Shown here: one piece after another, positions 1 to 5,505 of the stretch
Layout: every line of letters begins with the position of its first letter
How positions within the stretch are numbered: the stretch's first letter is position 1
Source: Acidimicrobiia bacterium
GTDB taxonomy: Bacteria > Actinomycetota > Acidimicrobiia > IMCC26256 > JAENVU01
Direction of reading: 5' to 3'
NCBI GenBank assembly: GCA_025357995.1
Contig: JANYLF010000257.1
Location: forward strand, 1-5,623
Length of the DNA: 5,623 nucleotides
Program-made: the position numbers and the translations under genes
The notes under the pieces: model-generated
Databases searched by the model: none
What the model was told of the DNA's origin: nothing
Seen by the model: the letters and a program-made list of their open reading frames with translations, nothing else

Positions 1-25
1 CTGACGCAAGTTCGAGATGAGCGGC

Positions 26-1270
26 TCAGGTTCGGACGCGGCGCGCCGACTCCGAAGCGTGGGCCCGGATCTCGTCTTCGCCGTCGACGTGACGGTCGCG
101 CATGAGCACCACGCCGTCGACGACGACGGTCCGGACGGCCGCACCCGATCCGGCGTACACGAGCGCGTCGACCAAGGGCGATGGCAGCATCTCCGGGCTA
201 CTCGCATCGACGAGGAGGAAGTCGGCAGGCGCACCGACCGCGATCGGGGTGCCACCGAGCAGGGGCGCGGCGGCGCCGGTTGCGATGGCCCACGCGTCGG
301 CCGCGGGGAGCGCCTTCGAATCGTTCTCGGTGTGCTTCTGCAACAGCGCGAGCGTCTTGAGATCGGCAAGGAGATCGAGCGAGTTGTTCGATGCCGCACC
401 ATCGGTCCCGATACCGATGGGGACCCCGGCGCGGCGCGCGGCGGTGTACGGGAACGCCCGGCCGACCGCGAGCTTCATGTTGGAGACCGGATTCGTCACT
501 ACCGTGGCGCCGCGTGCCCCGACGAGTTCGAGCTCCGCCTGGTCGAGCCACACTCCGTGCGCCAGGACGGTGCGCGCGTTAAGGAGTCCGAGGTGGTCCA
601 GGTATTCGGCGGGCCGACATCCGTGCGCCGTGATGCAGTCGATGACCTCGCCTTCGGTCTCGGAGAGATGAATCTGCACCGGAACGTCGCGTGCCGCGGA
701 CAGCTCGGCGATGAGTCTCAGGACCGGTTCGTCGACGGTGTAGATCGCGTGGGGACCGAGACACGGCGTCACCCGAGGACCGAACTCGGCGAGACGATCC
801 AGGCCTTCGGCCGCGGCCTCGGGGCGGGCATCGTCGGGCGCGCCGGGAAAACTCAGGAAGACCTGGCTGACCGTGGCGCGCAGGCCGCTGTCGATCACCG
901 CACGCGCGACGTCGAACTGAAACCAGTACATGTCCCAGAAGTTGGTGGTCCCCGACCGCAGCATCTCGAGGCACGCCAAGCGCGTTCCCCAGTACACGTC
1001 GTCGCGGGTCATCTTCGATTCCGCGGGCCAAATGCGCGTCTCAAGCCACTCGATGAGCGGTAGGTCGTCGCCGTAGCCGCGCAGCAGCGTCATGGCGGCG
1101 TGCCCGTGCCCATTTACCAGGCCGGGAGTGAGTGCGAGGCCGCGCGCGTCGATGGTGTCGTCGGTGGGAGCCGCGGTCACGGTGGGTCCGAGTTCGATGA
1201 TCAGACCGTCGACGGCGCGCAGGCCGACGGTGTCGCCGCGCCAACTCGCGTTGAAGACGCAGAGGCTCAC
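26..1270 (-). CDS. mtaD: 5-methylthioadenosine / S-adenosylhomocysteine deaminase (amidohydrolase family)
   Basis: A 414-residue cytoplasmic metal-dependent amidohydrolase that probably deaminates 5'-methylthioadenosine (and perhaps S-adenosylhomocysteine or 5'-deoxyadenosine) to the inosine form. Seen: the HxH metal motif at His55/His57 in VNGHGHAAM, Glu84 in WPAE, His174 in GPHA, His201 with catalytic Glu204 in HLSETEGE, His238 in LAHGVW, and Asp290 in GTDGAASNN. These match, nearly position for position, the residues I recall for Thermotoga maritima TM0936. The length is near the 400-450 residue family norm, with the beta-sandwich split between N- and C-terminus around the barrel. The GTG start at 1270 overlaps the stop of the upstream phosphorylase gene (GTGA), so translation is probably coupled. 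That partner favours methylthioadenosine as substrate. Alternatives within this family are aminofutalosine deaminase or another TRZ/ATZ-type aminohydrolase; the family call is firm, the exact substrate inferred. Confidence 0.9.
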   Translation of the reverse strand: MSLCVFNASWRGDTVGLRAVDGLIIELGPTVTAAPTDDTIDARGLALTPGLVNGHGHAAMTLLRGYGDDLPLIEWLETRIWPAESKMTRDDVYWGTRLACLEMLRSGTTNFWDMYWFQFDVARAVIDSGLRATVSQVFLSFPGAPDDARPEAAAEGLDRLAEFGPRVTPCLGPHAIYTVDEPVLRLIAELSAARDVPVQIHLSETEGEVIDCITAHGCRPAEYLDHLGLLNARTVLAHGVWLDQAELELVGARGATVVTNPVSNMKLAVGRAFPYTAARRAGVPIGIGTDGAASNNSLDLLADLKTLALLQKHTENDSKALPAADAWAIATGAAAPLLGGTPIAVGAPADFLLVDASSPEMLPSPLVDALVYAGSGAAVRTVVVDGVVLMRDRHVDGEDEIRAHASESARRVRT

Positions 1271-1974
1271 GGGCTGCTCGTCGCGGCGAGCGCGGGGATC
1301 AACGCGTCGAGATCGGCGATGAGCCGCGCGCGATTGGCGCTCACGCCCGCGTGAAACTCGTCGATCGTGAGCGGCGCGTCACCGAGTCCGTTCGCCAGGT
1401 TGTCGACCACACACAGCGCGGCGTACGGCAGGCCCACCTCTGTCGCGAGCATGCACTCCGAGGCAACGGTCATACCCACGAGATCTGCCACGTGGGTGAG
1501 CGCGCGCACCTCGGCCGGCGTTTCGAATCGCGGCCCACTCGTTTGTGCATACACGCCGCCATCGTGAATCGGTGTGGCGGTCGTCGCGCGCCACGTGTCG
1601 ACGAGTTGCGCCCGCCACGGCGCGTCGAACCGCGGAACCGTGTGACTGCGCGGGTCGTCGTAGTACGCGATCGCCTCGGCGGGCGCGTAGAAGTCGTCGA
1701 CGATCGCGCACGTGCCGACGGGCCAGTCGACCCGCAAGCTGCCCACCGACGAGATCGCTACGACGCGGTCGACACCCGCGTCGAGCAACGCGCGGATGTG
1801 GGCTCGGTGGTCGATACGATGCGGCGGCGACCACTCGTCGAGACCATGGCGTTGGAGCACGATCGTGCCGTTCACATCGGTGACGGCCACGCCCGCGTGT
1901 ACGACTCGTCCACCGGTGCGCGCGAACTCGCTCTCGCGCAGCGCACTCCCCGCGATGACTCCGAGTCGACCCAC
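1267..1974 (-). CDS. S-methyl-5'-thioinosine (or thioadenosine) phosphorylase, PNP/MTAP family 2
   Basis: A 235-residue family-2 nucleoside phosphorylase that cleaves a purine nucleoside with phosphate to free base plus ribose-1-phosphate derivative. Seen: N-terminal glycine/serine loop LGVIAGSAL (Ser10), RHG at 42-44 and PPHRIDHRAH at 50-59 (phosphate and sugar side), SSVGSL at 75-80, the family signature GVYAQTSGPRFETPAEVR at 140-157, VGMT at 166-169, and VVDNLANG at 189-196. Asn192 lies where adenosine-type MTA phosphorylases have Asp and where 6-oxopurine enzymes, including Pseudomonas aeruginosa methylthioinosine phosphorylase (NPAAG, as I recall it), have Asn. With the deaminase gene overlapping downstream, methylthioinosine is the best substrate guess. 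The start is GTG at 1974, the only usable codon after the in-frame stop at 2017-2019; no clear Shine-Dalgarno is seen. It lies 42 bp after the desaturase gene. Family certain, base specificity inferred; inosine/guanosine phosphorylase is the alternative. Confidence 0.88.
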   Translation of the reverse strand: MGRLGVIAGSALRESEFARTGGRVVHAGVAVTDVNGTIVLQRHGLDEWSPPHRIDHRAHIRALLDAGVDRVVAISSVGSLRVDWPVGTCAIVDDFYAPAEAIAYYDDPRSHTVPRFDAPWRAQLVDTWRATTATPIHDGGVYAQTSGPRFETPAEVRALTHVADLVGMTVASECMLATEVGLPYAALCVVDNLANGLGDAPLTIDEFHAGVSANRARLIADLDALIPALAATSSP

Positions 1975-2016
1975 GCACGAGAGCTTGTCAGGCGCGTCAC
2001 AACGCGGATGGGAGTG

Positions 2017-2967
2017 TTACCCAGATGAGAGAGCCCGCCAGAGGGCGGGGTAGCTCCGGTACTCGAGTTCTGGCTGCACGTAGCCAGTACGGATGAGCTC
2101 GTCGTGGAGCCGGGGGAGGTTGCGCATCGGTATGCCGGAGTCGACGTGGTGCGCGAGATGCCAGCCGGTGAAGTACGGGACGATCGTGAGCCGGGCGAGC
2201 CAGTGCTGGCGGACCGAGTGCGTGGTCTCGCGCCGATCGGACGAGTGCTTCATCCCACCGTGCTCGGCGATGCCGCGGAGTCGGTTGATCACCCGCCAGA
2301 CGGTGAGGTGCGGCAAGAACCAGAGGATGAAGTACATCCAGGGATGACCGAATGCGGTGAAGAGGCCCAGCATTGCGAGCTGCACCGCGACAATGCCCCG
2401 CGCTTGACTGCGGACCTTCGCGTCTTGGGCAACCACACCGCGGAACAAGCCGCGCGTGAGTTTCCAACCGGTGATGCCGAGCGCGTCGCGTCGCAACTTG
2501 CGGACCATCGAGTCGCGCGGGATCGGATATCCGCGGTAAAGCGGAATGTCGGGTTCGTTTGGACCGAACTCTTCGCGGTGGTGCGCCATGTGACCGCGGC
2601 GGTAGAGGTCGATCGGCACGAACGCGGGAAACGCGATGAACCACTTGCCGAAGAAGTCGTTGGCCCTGCGGTTGGCGAACAACAGCCGGTGCGCGGCCTC
2701 GTGCATGAAGATCGCGAACCGCGCGTGGATCGGGCCCATCGCGAGAAAAGCGAGGATCCAGACACCGATGTTGTCGGTCCACGCGGTGAACACGAAGATT
2801 CCGATGGTCACGGTGTAGAGCACGATTGCATTGACGACGTTGCGCATCGACGGAATCTTGCGGAGGTGCTCACGCAGTTCGGGCTTCGGTTTCCCCGTTG
2901 GCGCGATCGGTCCAGTCGGGTCGGGGTCGGCCAGGAGGCGCGGCGCGGGAATCACCGTTGTGGTCAT
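2017..2967 (-). CDS. Membrane fatty acid desaturase family protein
   Basis: A 316-residue integral membrane di-iron enzyme of the fatty acid desaturase/hydroxylase superfamily, expected to introduce a double bond (or hydroxyl) into an acyl chain using O2 and an electron donor. Seen: three histidine boxes with standard spacing, HEAAH at 89-93, HMAHH at 126-130 and HLAHH at 270-274, plus the accessory His236 in GIAEHGG. Hydrophobic segments fall at about 45-62, 67-88, 192-207 and 210-224, before and between the boxes. The first 40 residues are Pro-rich and probably cytosolic. No fused cytochrome b5 or ferredoxin domain is present, so it needs a separate reductase. The ATG at 2967 follows a -10-like TAACAT by 6 nt with no leader, so it is probably translated from a leaderless mRNA. 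The gene is divergent from a PaaX-type regulator and followed 42 bp later by the phosphorylase gene. Substrate and position of desaturation cannot be told; related carotenoid or ring hydroxylases share this scaffold. Confidence 0.88.
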   Translation of the reverse strand: MTTTVIPAPRLLADPDPTGPIAPTGKPKPELREHLRKIPSMRNVVNAIVLYTVTIGIFVFTAWTDNIGVWILAFLAMGPIHARFAIFMHEAAHRLLFANRRANDFFGKWFIAFPAFVPIDLYRRGHMAHHREEFGPNEPDIPLYRGYPIPRDSMVRKLRRDALGITGWKLTRGLFRGVVAQDAKVRSQARGIVAVQLAMLGLFTAFGHPWMYFILWFLPHLTVWRVINRLRGIAEHGGMKHSSDRRETTHSVRQHWLARLTIVPYFTGWHLAHHVDSGIPMRNLPRLHDELIRTGYVQPELEYRSYPALWRALSSG

Positions 2968-2973
2968 GGAAAA

Positions 2974-3003
2974 ATGTTACGGTCATTACAACAGATGATG
3001 CAA
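2974..3003 (-). promoter_or_regulatory. Leaderless promoter of the desaturase operon
   Basis: Reading leftward, a -35-like TTGCAT (complement of 2998-3003) is followed after exactly 18 bp by a -10-like TAACAT (complement of 2974-2979), which fits the actinobacterial TANNNT pattern. Six bases later comes the desaturase ATG at 2967, so transcription probably begins at or beside the A of the start codon. The -35 overlaps the ATG of the divergent regulator. A weak imperfect palindrome at 2975-2990 (TGT...ACA, five of eight pairs) lies between the boxes and could be an operator. Inferred from sequence pattern only. Confidence 0.5.
2978..2983 (+). promoter_or_regulatory. Possible -10 box of the PaaX-type regulator gene
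   Basis: TACGGT fits the loose TANNNT pattern and would start transcription near 2990, giving a leader of only about 5 nt before the ATG at 2995. No convincing -35 is seen, and a single six-base match of this kind is weak. It lies inside the leftward desaturase promoter, so the two polymerases would exclude each other. Confidence 0.25.
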
Positions 3004-3771
3004 TCAAGTAACGTCCTCTCTCTCGAATCGGTCGAGGAACGGGCATTATCGGCCCGTTCCGTGATGGCCAGCCTGCTGTTGGGCCGGCGCCCGGCCCGCG
3101 CGTCCGCTCGCGATCTCGTGCGCTGGTGCGACCTCTTCGGTATCTCGGCCGGGACCGCGCGCGTGGCGCTGCACCGCATGACCGCGGCCGGCGAGCTTCG
3201 GCGAACCGGGTCCGCGTACGAGTTGGTCGGCGGTCTGGCACGGCGCCAACGCGAACAGGAGGCGAGTCTCACGCCGCACCGCCGACGGTGGAACGGCACG
3301 TGGCGGATGGCGGTCGTCGTCGGCGACGCGCGACCGGCCGCGGTACGCGCCGATGTTCGCGCGACCCTGGTGCGGGCGCGGTTCGCGGAATGGCGCGAGG
3401 GAGTGTGGATACGTCCGGCCAACCTCGACACCGACGAAGATCCGCGCTGCGCATGGCTCGACGCTCGTCCCGACGATGATCCGATCGAGCTCGCGGCACA
3501 GCTCTTCGCGCCCGACGAGTGGAGCGACACCGCAGTGTCGTTGGTGGCGAGGCTCGAGACGGCGACCCGAGACCTTCGCCTTGATTCATGGTCGGCGATC
3601 GCGCCCGCGTTTCTCAGTGGCGCGGCCGCGCTGCGCCATATCCGTGCCGACGCGCAGCTCCCCAACGCGCTGGTACCCCAACCCTGGCCGGGACCTTTGT
3701 TGCGCGCTCGCTACGTGAGCTACCAGCGCCAGTTCGAGGCGGCCGCTCGCACCTGGTTCCGCTCCGCGTGA
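2995..3771 (+). CDS. PaaX-family transcriptional regulator
   Basis: A 258-residue DNA-binding repressor-type protein. Seen: after a short polar leader, a winged helix-turn-helix at about 19-78 (SARSVMASLLLG, then DLFGISAGTARVALHRM as turn and recognition helix, then wing GELRRTGSAYEL), a linker rich in Arg/Gln, a middle domain at about 95-170 (TWRMAVVVGD, FAEWREGVWIRPANL) matching the Cas2-like part of PaaX proteins, and an alpha-helical C-terminal domain to the end. Known PaaX represses phenylacetate genes and is released by phenylacetyl-CoA; no paa genes occur here, so the ligand is unknown and another acyl-CoA is a fair guess. In-frame ATGs exist at 2974, 2995, 2998 and 3064. 3064 would cut into the wHTH, and 2974 leaves 6 bp to the desaturase and falls on its -10, so 2995 or 2998 is preferred. 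The open frame continues upstream to 2104 antisense to the desaturase; that part is not coding for this protein. Confidence 0.85.
   Translation: MMQSSNVLSLESVEERALSARSVMASLLLGRRPARASARDLVRWCDLFGISAGTARVALHRMTAAGELRRTGSAYELVGGLARRQREQEASLTPHRRRWNGTWRMAVVVGDARPAAVRADVRATLVRARFAEWREGVWIRPANLDTDEDPRCAWLDARPDDDPIELAAQLFAPDEWSDTAVSLVARLETATRDLRLDSWSAIAPAFLSGAAALRHIRADAQLPNALVPQPWPGPLLRARYVSYQRQFEAAARTWFRSA
3036..3060. repeat. Perfect 9-bp inverted repeat inside the start of the regulator gene
   Basis: The arms GGAACGGGC (3036-3044) and GCCCGTTCC (3052-3060) are exact reverse complements, separated by the AT-rich spacer ATTATCG. The repeat covers codons for about residues 14-22 of the regulator, just before the winged helix, and lies roughly 60-90 bp from the desaturase start. 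It may be an operator for self-regulation or an mRNA hairpin; no U-tract follows, so it is not a terminator. Confidence 0.7.
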
Positions 3772-3794
3772 TGCAGTGAGGGAAACGAACCAGT

Positions 3795-4655
3795 TCAGTA
3801 CCGCAGGTCGGTGACGAGACCGAAGTGGTCCGAGCCGTAGACGCCGTCCATGGGGGTGTCGCCGAGCAGCTCCGCGTGGACGACATCGCCCACTCCGCCG
3901 AGCTTCGGGTGCCCGACCAGCACGTAGTCGATGCGCCGATCCACGCTGAGGCTGGTGGCCGCCCATGGATTCGTGTTGGACCAGGTGGATCCAGGACCGT
4001 CCCCACCGTGCACCCATGCGTCGCGGAACCAGATGCCCGGTACCGGAACCGCGGCGTGACCGGTGAGCATCCGAATTTCATCGGTGTCGGGTTCGGCGTT
4101 GAGGTCGCCGCCGAGCACCGCCGGAAACGCGCGCGGCCGCGTGTCGCGCGCGAACTCCGTGATGGCGCGTACTTGTTCTTGGCGGATCGCGCCCTGGTCG
4201 CCGCGCCACGAAAGATGCGCGCAAAACGCCTGGATGGCACCGCGCGGCCCGTCGACCTCGGCGAACACGCACAGTCGCTCTTCGTCGTCGTCGTCCTGCG
4301 AGCCGTTCGGCGCGGTGAGAGGGAGCGTGCGCACCTCGGAGCGCGCGATGGGCCACCTACTGAGAACTGCATTGCCGGCGTGCACACCGTCGGCGAACGT
4401 GAGGTTCGACGCGTACACGTGGTGATAGTTGCCGAGCGCGGCCGCAAGCTCCGCGGCCTGCGAACGACCGTTGGGTTCGTCCCATACCTCGACCAACAGC
4501 GCGATGTCGGGCGCGGCGGCGCGGAGCTGGGCCTCGATGATCGGTCCGCGCACCTCCCACGCGGCGTACCGCGCCCAGATGTTCCACGCGGCGATGCGGA
4601 CGGTGGTGTCGACGAGTGGGCCATATCCCGGGTCGAACGGTTCGACGATGGTCAC
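3795..4655 (-). CDS. Endonuclease/exonuclease/phosphatase (EEP) family hydrolase
   Basis: A 286-residue metal-dependent phosphoester hydrolase of the EEP (exonuclease III / DNase I / sphingomyelinase) fold. Seen: WN at 24-25, Glu56 in LLVEVW (metal ligand), GNAVLSRWP at 94-102, His147 in HLSW, GGDLNAEPD at 182-190 with Asp184 and Asn186, RRIDYVLV at 240-247, and the terminal SDHFGL at 275-280 with the Asp-His pair. All core catalytic residues are present, so the enzyme should be active. No signal peptide or membrane segment is evident, so it is probably cytoplasmic. An acidic run QDDDDEE at 120-126 sits in a surface loop. The substrate cannot be told: nucleic acid, phosphoinositide-like and nucleotide substrates are all found in this fold. 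The start is GTG at 4655, 10 bp after the hydrolase stop, with a weak AGG overlapping that stop codon. It converges on the regulator gene with 23 bp between stops and no evident terminator. Confidence 0.85.
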   Translation of the reverse strand: MTIVEPFDPGYGPLVDTTVRIAAWNIWARYAAWEVRGPIIEAQLRAAAPDIALLVEVWDEPNGRSQAAELAAALGNYHHVYASNLTFADGVHAGNAVLSRWPIARSEVRTLPLTAPNGSQDDDDEERLCVFAEVDGPRGAIQAFCAHLSWRGDQGAIRQEQVRAITEFARDTRPRAFPAVLGGDLNAEPDTDEIRMLTGHAAVPVPGIWFRDAWVHGGDGPGSTWSNTNPWAATSLSVDRRIDYVLVGHPKLGGVGDVVHAELLGDTPMDGVYGSDHFGLVTDLRY

Positions 4656-4665
4656 GGACCGGAAC

Positions 4666-5364
4666 CTACGACTCGCCGAGCCGCTCGGCGAGCGCGACCA
4701 AAGACCGCGCGACGCCTGCGGGATCGACCGTCATGTGCAGGTGCTCGCCGATGAGTTCCTCGACGATCCACCCGCGCCCTTTGGCGTCGTCAGCCTCCGC
4801 GCGGTACATCCCGCTGAAACGAAGGTACGCCGCGGGACCGGACCACCGGACGGGAGGAGGTGGCGCTTCCTCGACGGCCGCGAGCGTCACCCGTGGAAGC
4901 ACCGACGCGAGTTCGACGCGTCGGCTTGGATCCGGGACCAGCGACTCCCACACCTTGGGACCCCACCATTCGGACCACCGCGGGAGTCCACCGTCAACCG
5001 CAAGTGACCGCACGTGAGCGACGAACCAATCGTCGGAATCTGGCTGATCGTCCGGACATTCGTCGGGCGCACGCGGAAGTTGGGCGTCGACGAACACGCA
5101 TGGGACCGGCGTGTCGAGAGCCTCGGCCACGAGTGGGATGAGCCGACCGGCGGCGCTGTGCCCCACGAGCACGACGTCCGGTTCGTCTCGAGCCGCGCGT
5201 GTGATCGCATCAACGTGAGCCCGCCAGAACGGTGGTGGCGCGTCAGCGGGCGCGAGCTCCGGGACGCACACGCGATGCCCACTCGTCGCGAGCTCCTCTG
5301 AGACCCACTGCCATCCGCTCGGCCCGACGAGCGGACTCGAAACGAGGACGAAGCACGGCGACAC
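4666..5364 (-). CDS. Alpha/beta hydrolase-fold protein
   Basis: A 232-residue small alpha/beta hydrolase of unknown substrate, probably cytoplasmic. Seen: N-terminal strand FVLVSSPLVGP (5-15) leading to the oxyanion region, GWQWVSEELATSGHRVCVPEL (17-37), the nucleophile elbow VLVGHSAAG with Ser70 (65-73), VFVDAQLP (90-97) with Asp93, and EHLHMTVDP (207-215), where His208 or His210 would be the catalytic base. The middle (98-180) is Asp/Pro/Trp-rich and forms the cap. The length is shorter than the usual 260-300 residues but the fold landmarks are complete. The GTG at 5364 is the likely start; the frame is closed by a stop at 5401-5403 and no better start lies between. It leads a two-gene unit with the EEP gene 10 bp downstream. 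Esterase, lactonase or thioesterase activity are all possible; the sequence does not decide. Confidence 0.75.
   Translation of the reverse strand: MSPCFVLVSSPLVGPSGWQWVSEELATSGHRVCVPELAPADAPPPFWRAHVDAITRAARDEPDVVLVGHSAAGRLIPLVAEALDTPVPCVFVDAQLPRAPDECPDDQPDSDDWFVAHVRSLAVDGGLPRWSEWWGPKVWESLVPDPSRRVELASVLPRVTLAAVEEAPPPPVRWSGPAAYLRFSGMYRAEADDAKGRGWIVEELIGEHLHMTVDPAGVARSLVALAERLGES
4672..4692 (-). repeat. Perfect 9-bp hairpin at the 3' end of the hydrolase gene
   Basis: The arms CTCGCCGAG and CTCGGCGAG, separated by 3 nt, are exact reverse complements and would form a very stable GC-rich stem-loop in the leftward mRNA. It encodes the last residues LAERLGE, ends 3 nt before the hydrolase stop codon and lies about 17 nt before the GTG of the next gene. 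It has no U-tract, so it is not a classical terminator, but it could affect RNA stability or coupling of the two genes. Confidence 0.6.
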
Positions 5365-5399
5365 CGCGGAAGCTTCGCGCGACGAAATCGGTCGAGCGG

Positions 5400-5429
5400 C
5401 CTATACCCCGCACGTGTCGACGTAGGTAA
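5400..5429 (-). promoter_or_regulatory. Candidate promoter of the hydrolase/EEP pair
   Basis: Reading leftward, TTACCT (complement of 5424-5429) and TATAGG (complement of 5400-5405) are separated by 18 bp, a plausible sigma-70-type pair, though each box is only a partial match. Transcription would start near 5393, about 30 nt before the GTG at 5364. The -35 box falls inside the palindrome at 5422-5445, so a protein bound there should block it. Confidence 0.35.
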
Positions 5430-5454
5430 GGCTGCCCTTACTTACTGTCACGTG
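5411..5454. promoter_or_regulatory. Operator-like palindrome flanked by CACGTG sites
   Basis: GTAGGTAAGG (5422-5431) and CCTTACTTAC (5436-5445) form an inverted repeat with nine of ten pairs around a 4-nt centre, and an identical palindrome CACGTG occurs on each side (5411-5416 and 5449-5454). The 19 bases from 5422 match the DtxR/IdeR iron-box consensus at 14 positions by my hand alignment, but the axis of the palindrome is shifted about 2.5 bp from the axis of that alignment, so the identity of the binder is open. It sits in the 141-bp gap between the P450 end and the hydrolase start, where no protein gene is supported. Confidence 0.5.
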
Positions 5455-5505
5455 AACGACCGCATCCTCGCGGGCATGCAGGCGCTCTACACGGTGGAGA
5501 AGTAG

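Noticed and set aside
1..25. End or start of another gene at the left edge
   Set aside because: A plus-strand stop at 18-20 could end a convergent gene, but 25 bases give too little sequence to support any call.
17..1063. 348-codon open frame on the plus strand opposite the deaminase gene
   Set aside because: It is antisense to a gene with all catalytic motifs intact, its translation is Arg/Gly/Asp-rich with no recognisable motif, and long antisense frames are expected in such GC-rich DNA.
2034..2049. Hairpin CCCGCC-4 nt-GGCGGG near the desaturase 3' end as a terminator
   Set aside because: Only a 6-bp stem, located before the stop codon and not followed by a U-tract on either strand.
2104..2994. 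Upstream extension of the regulator reading frame, giving a 555-residue protein
   Set aside because: The extra part lies wholly antisense to the desaturase and shows no domain; the PaaX homology begins only after about 3040.
3772..3794. Bidirectional terminator between the convergent regulator and EEP genes
   Set aside because: The 23-bp gap holds only a 4-bp stem (GAAC/GTTC) and no T-run.
4275..4300. GTC/TCG-rich simple repeat
   Set aside because: It simply encodes the acidic Asp/Glu loop of the EEP protein and is short.
5452..5505. 17-codon open frame (GTG to TAG) on the plus strand directly after the palindrome
   Set aside because: Very short, no ribosome site, its GTG is part of the CACGTG element, and the peptide resembles nothing I know. 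It ends exactly where the convergent P450 gene ends, which is curious but not evidence of coding.
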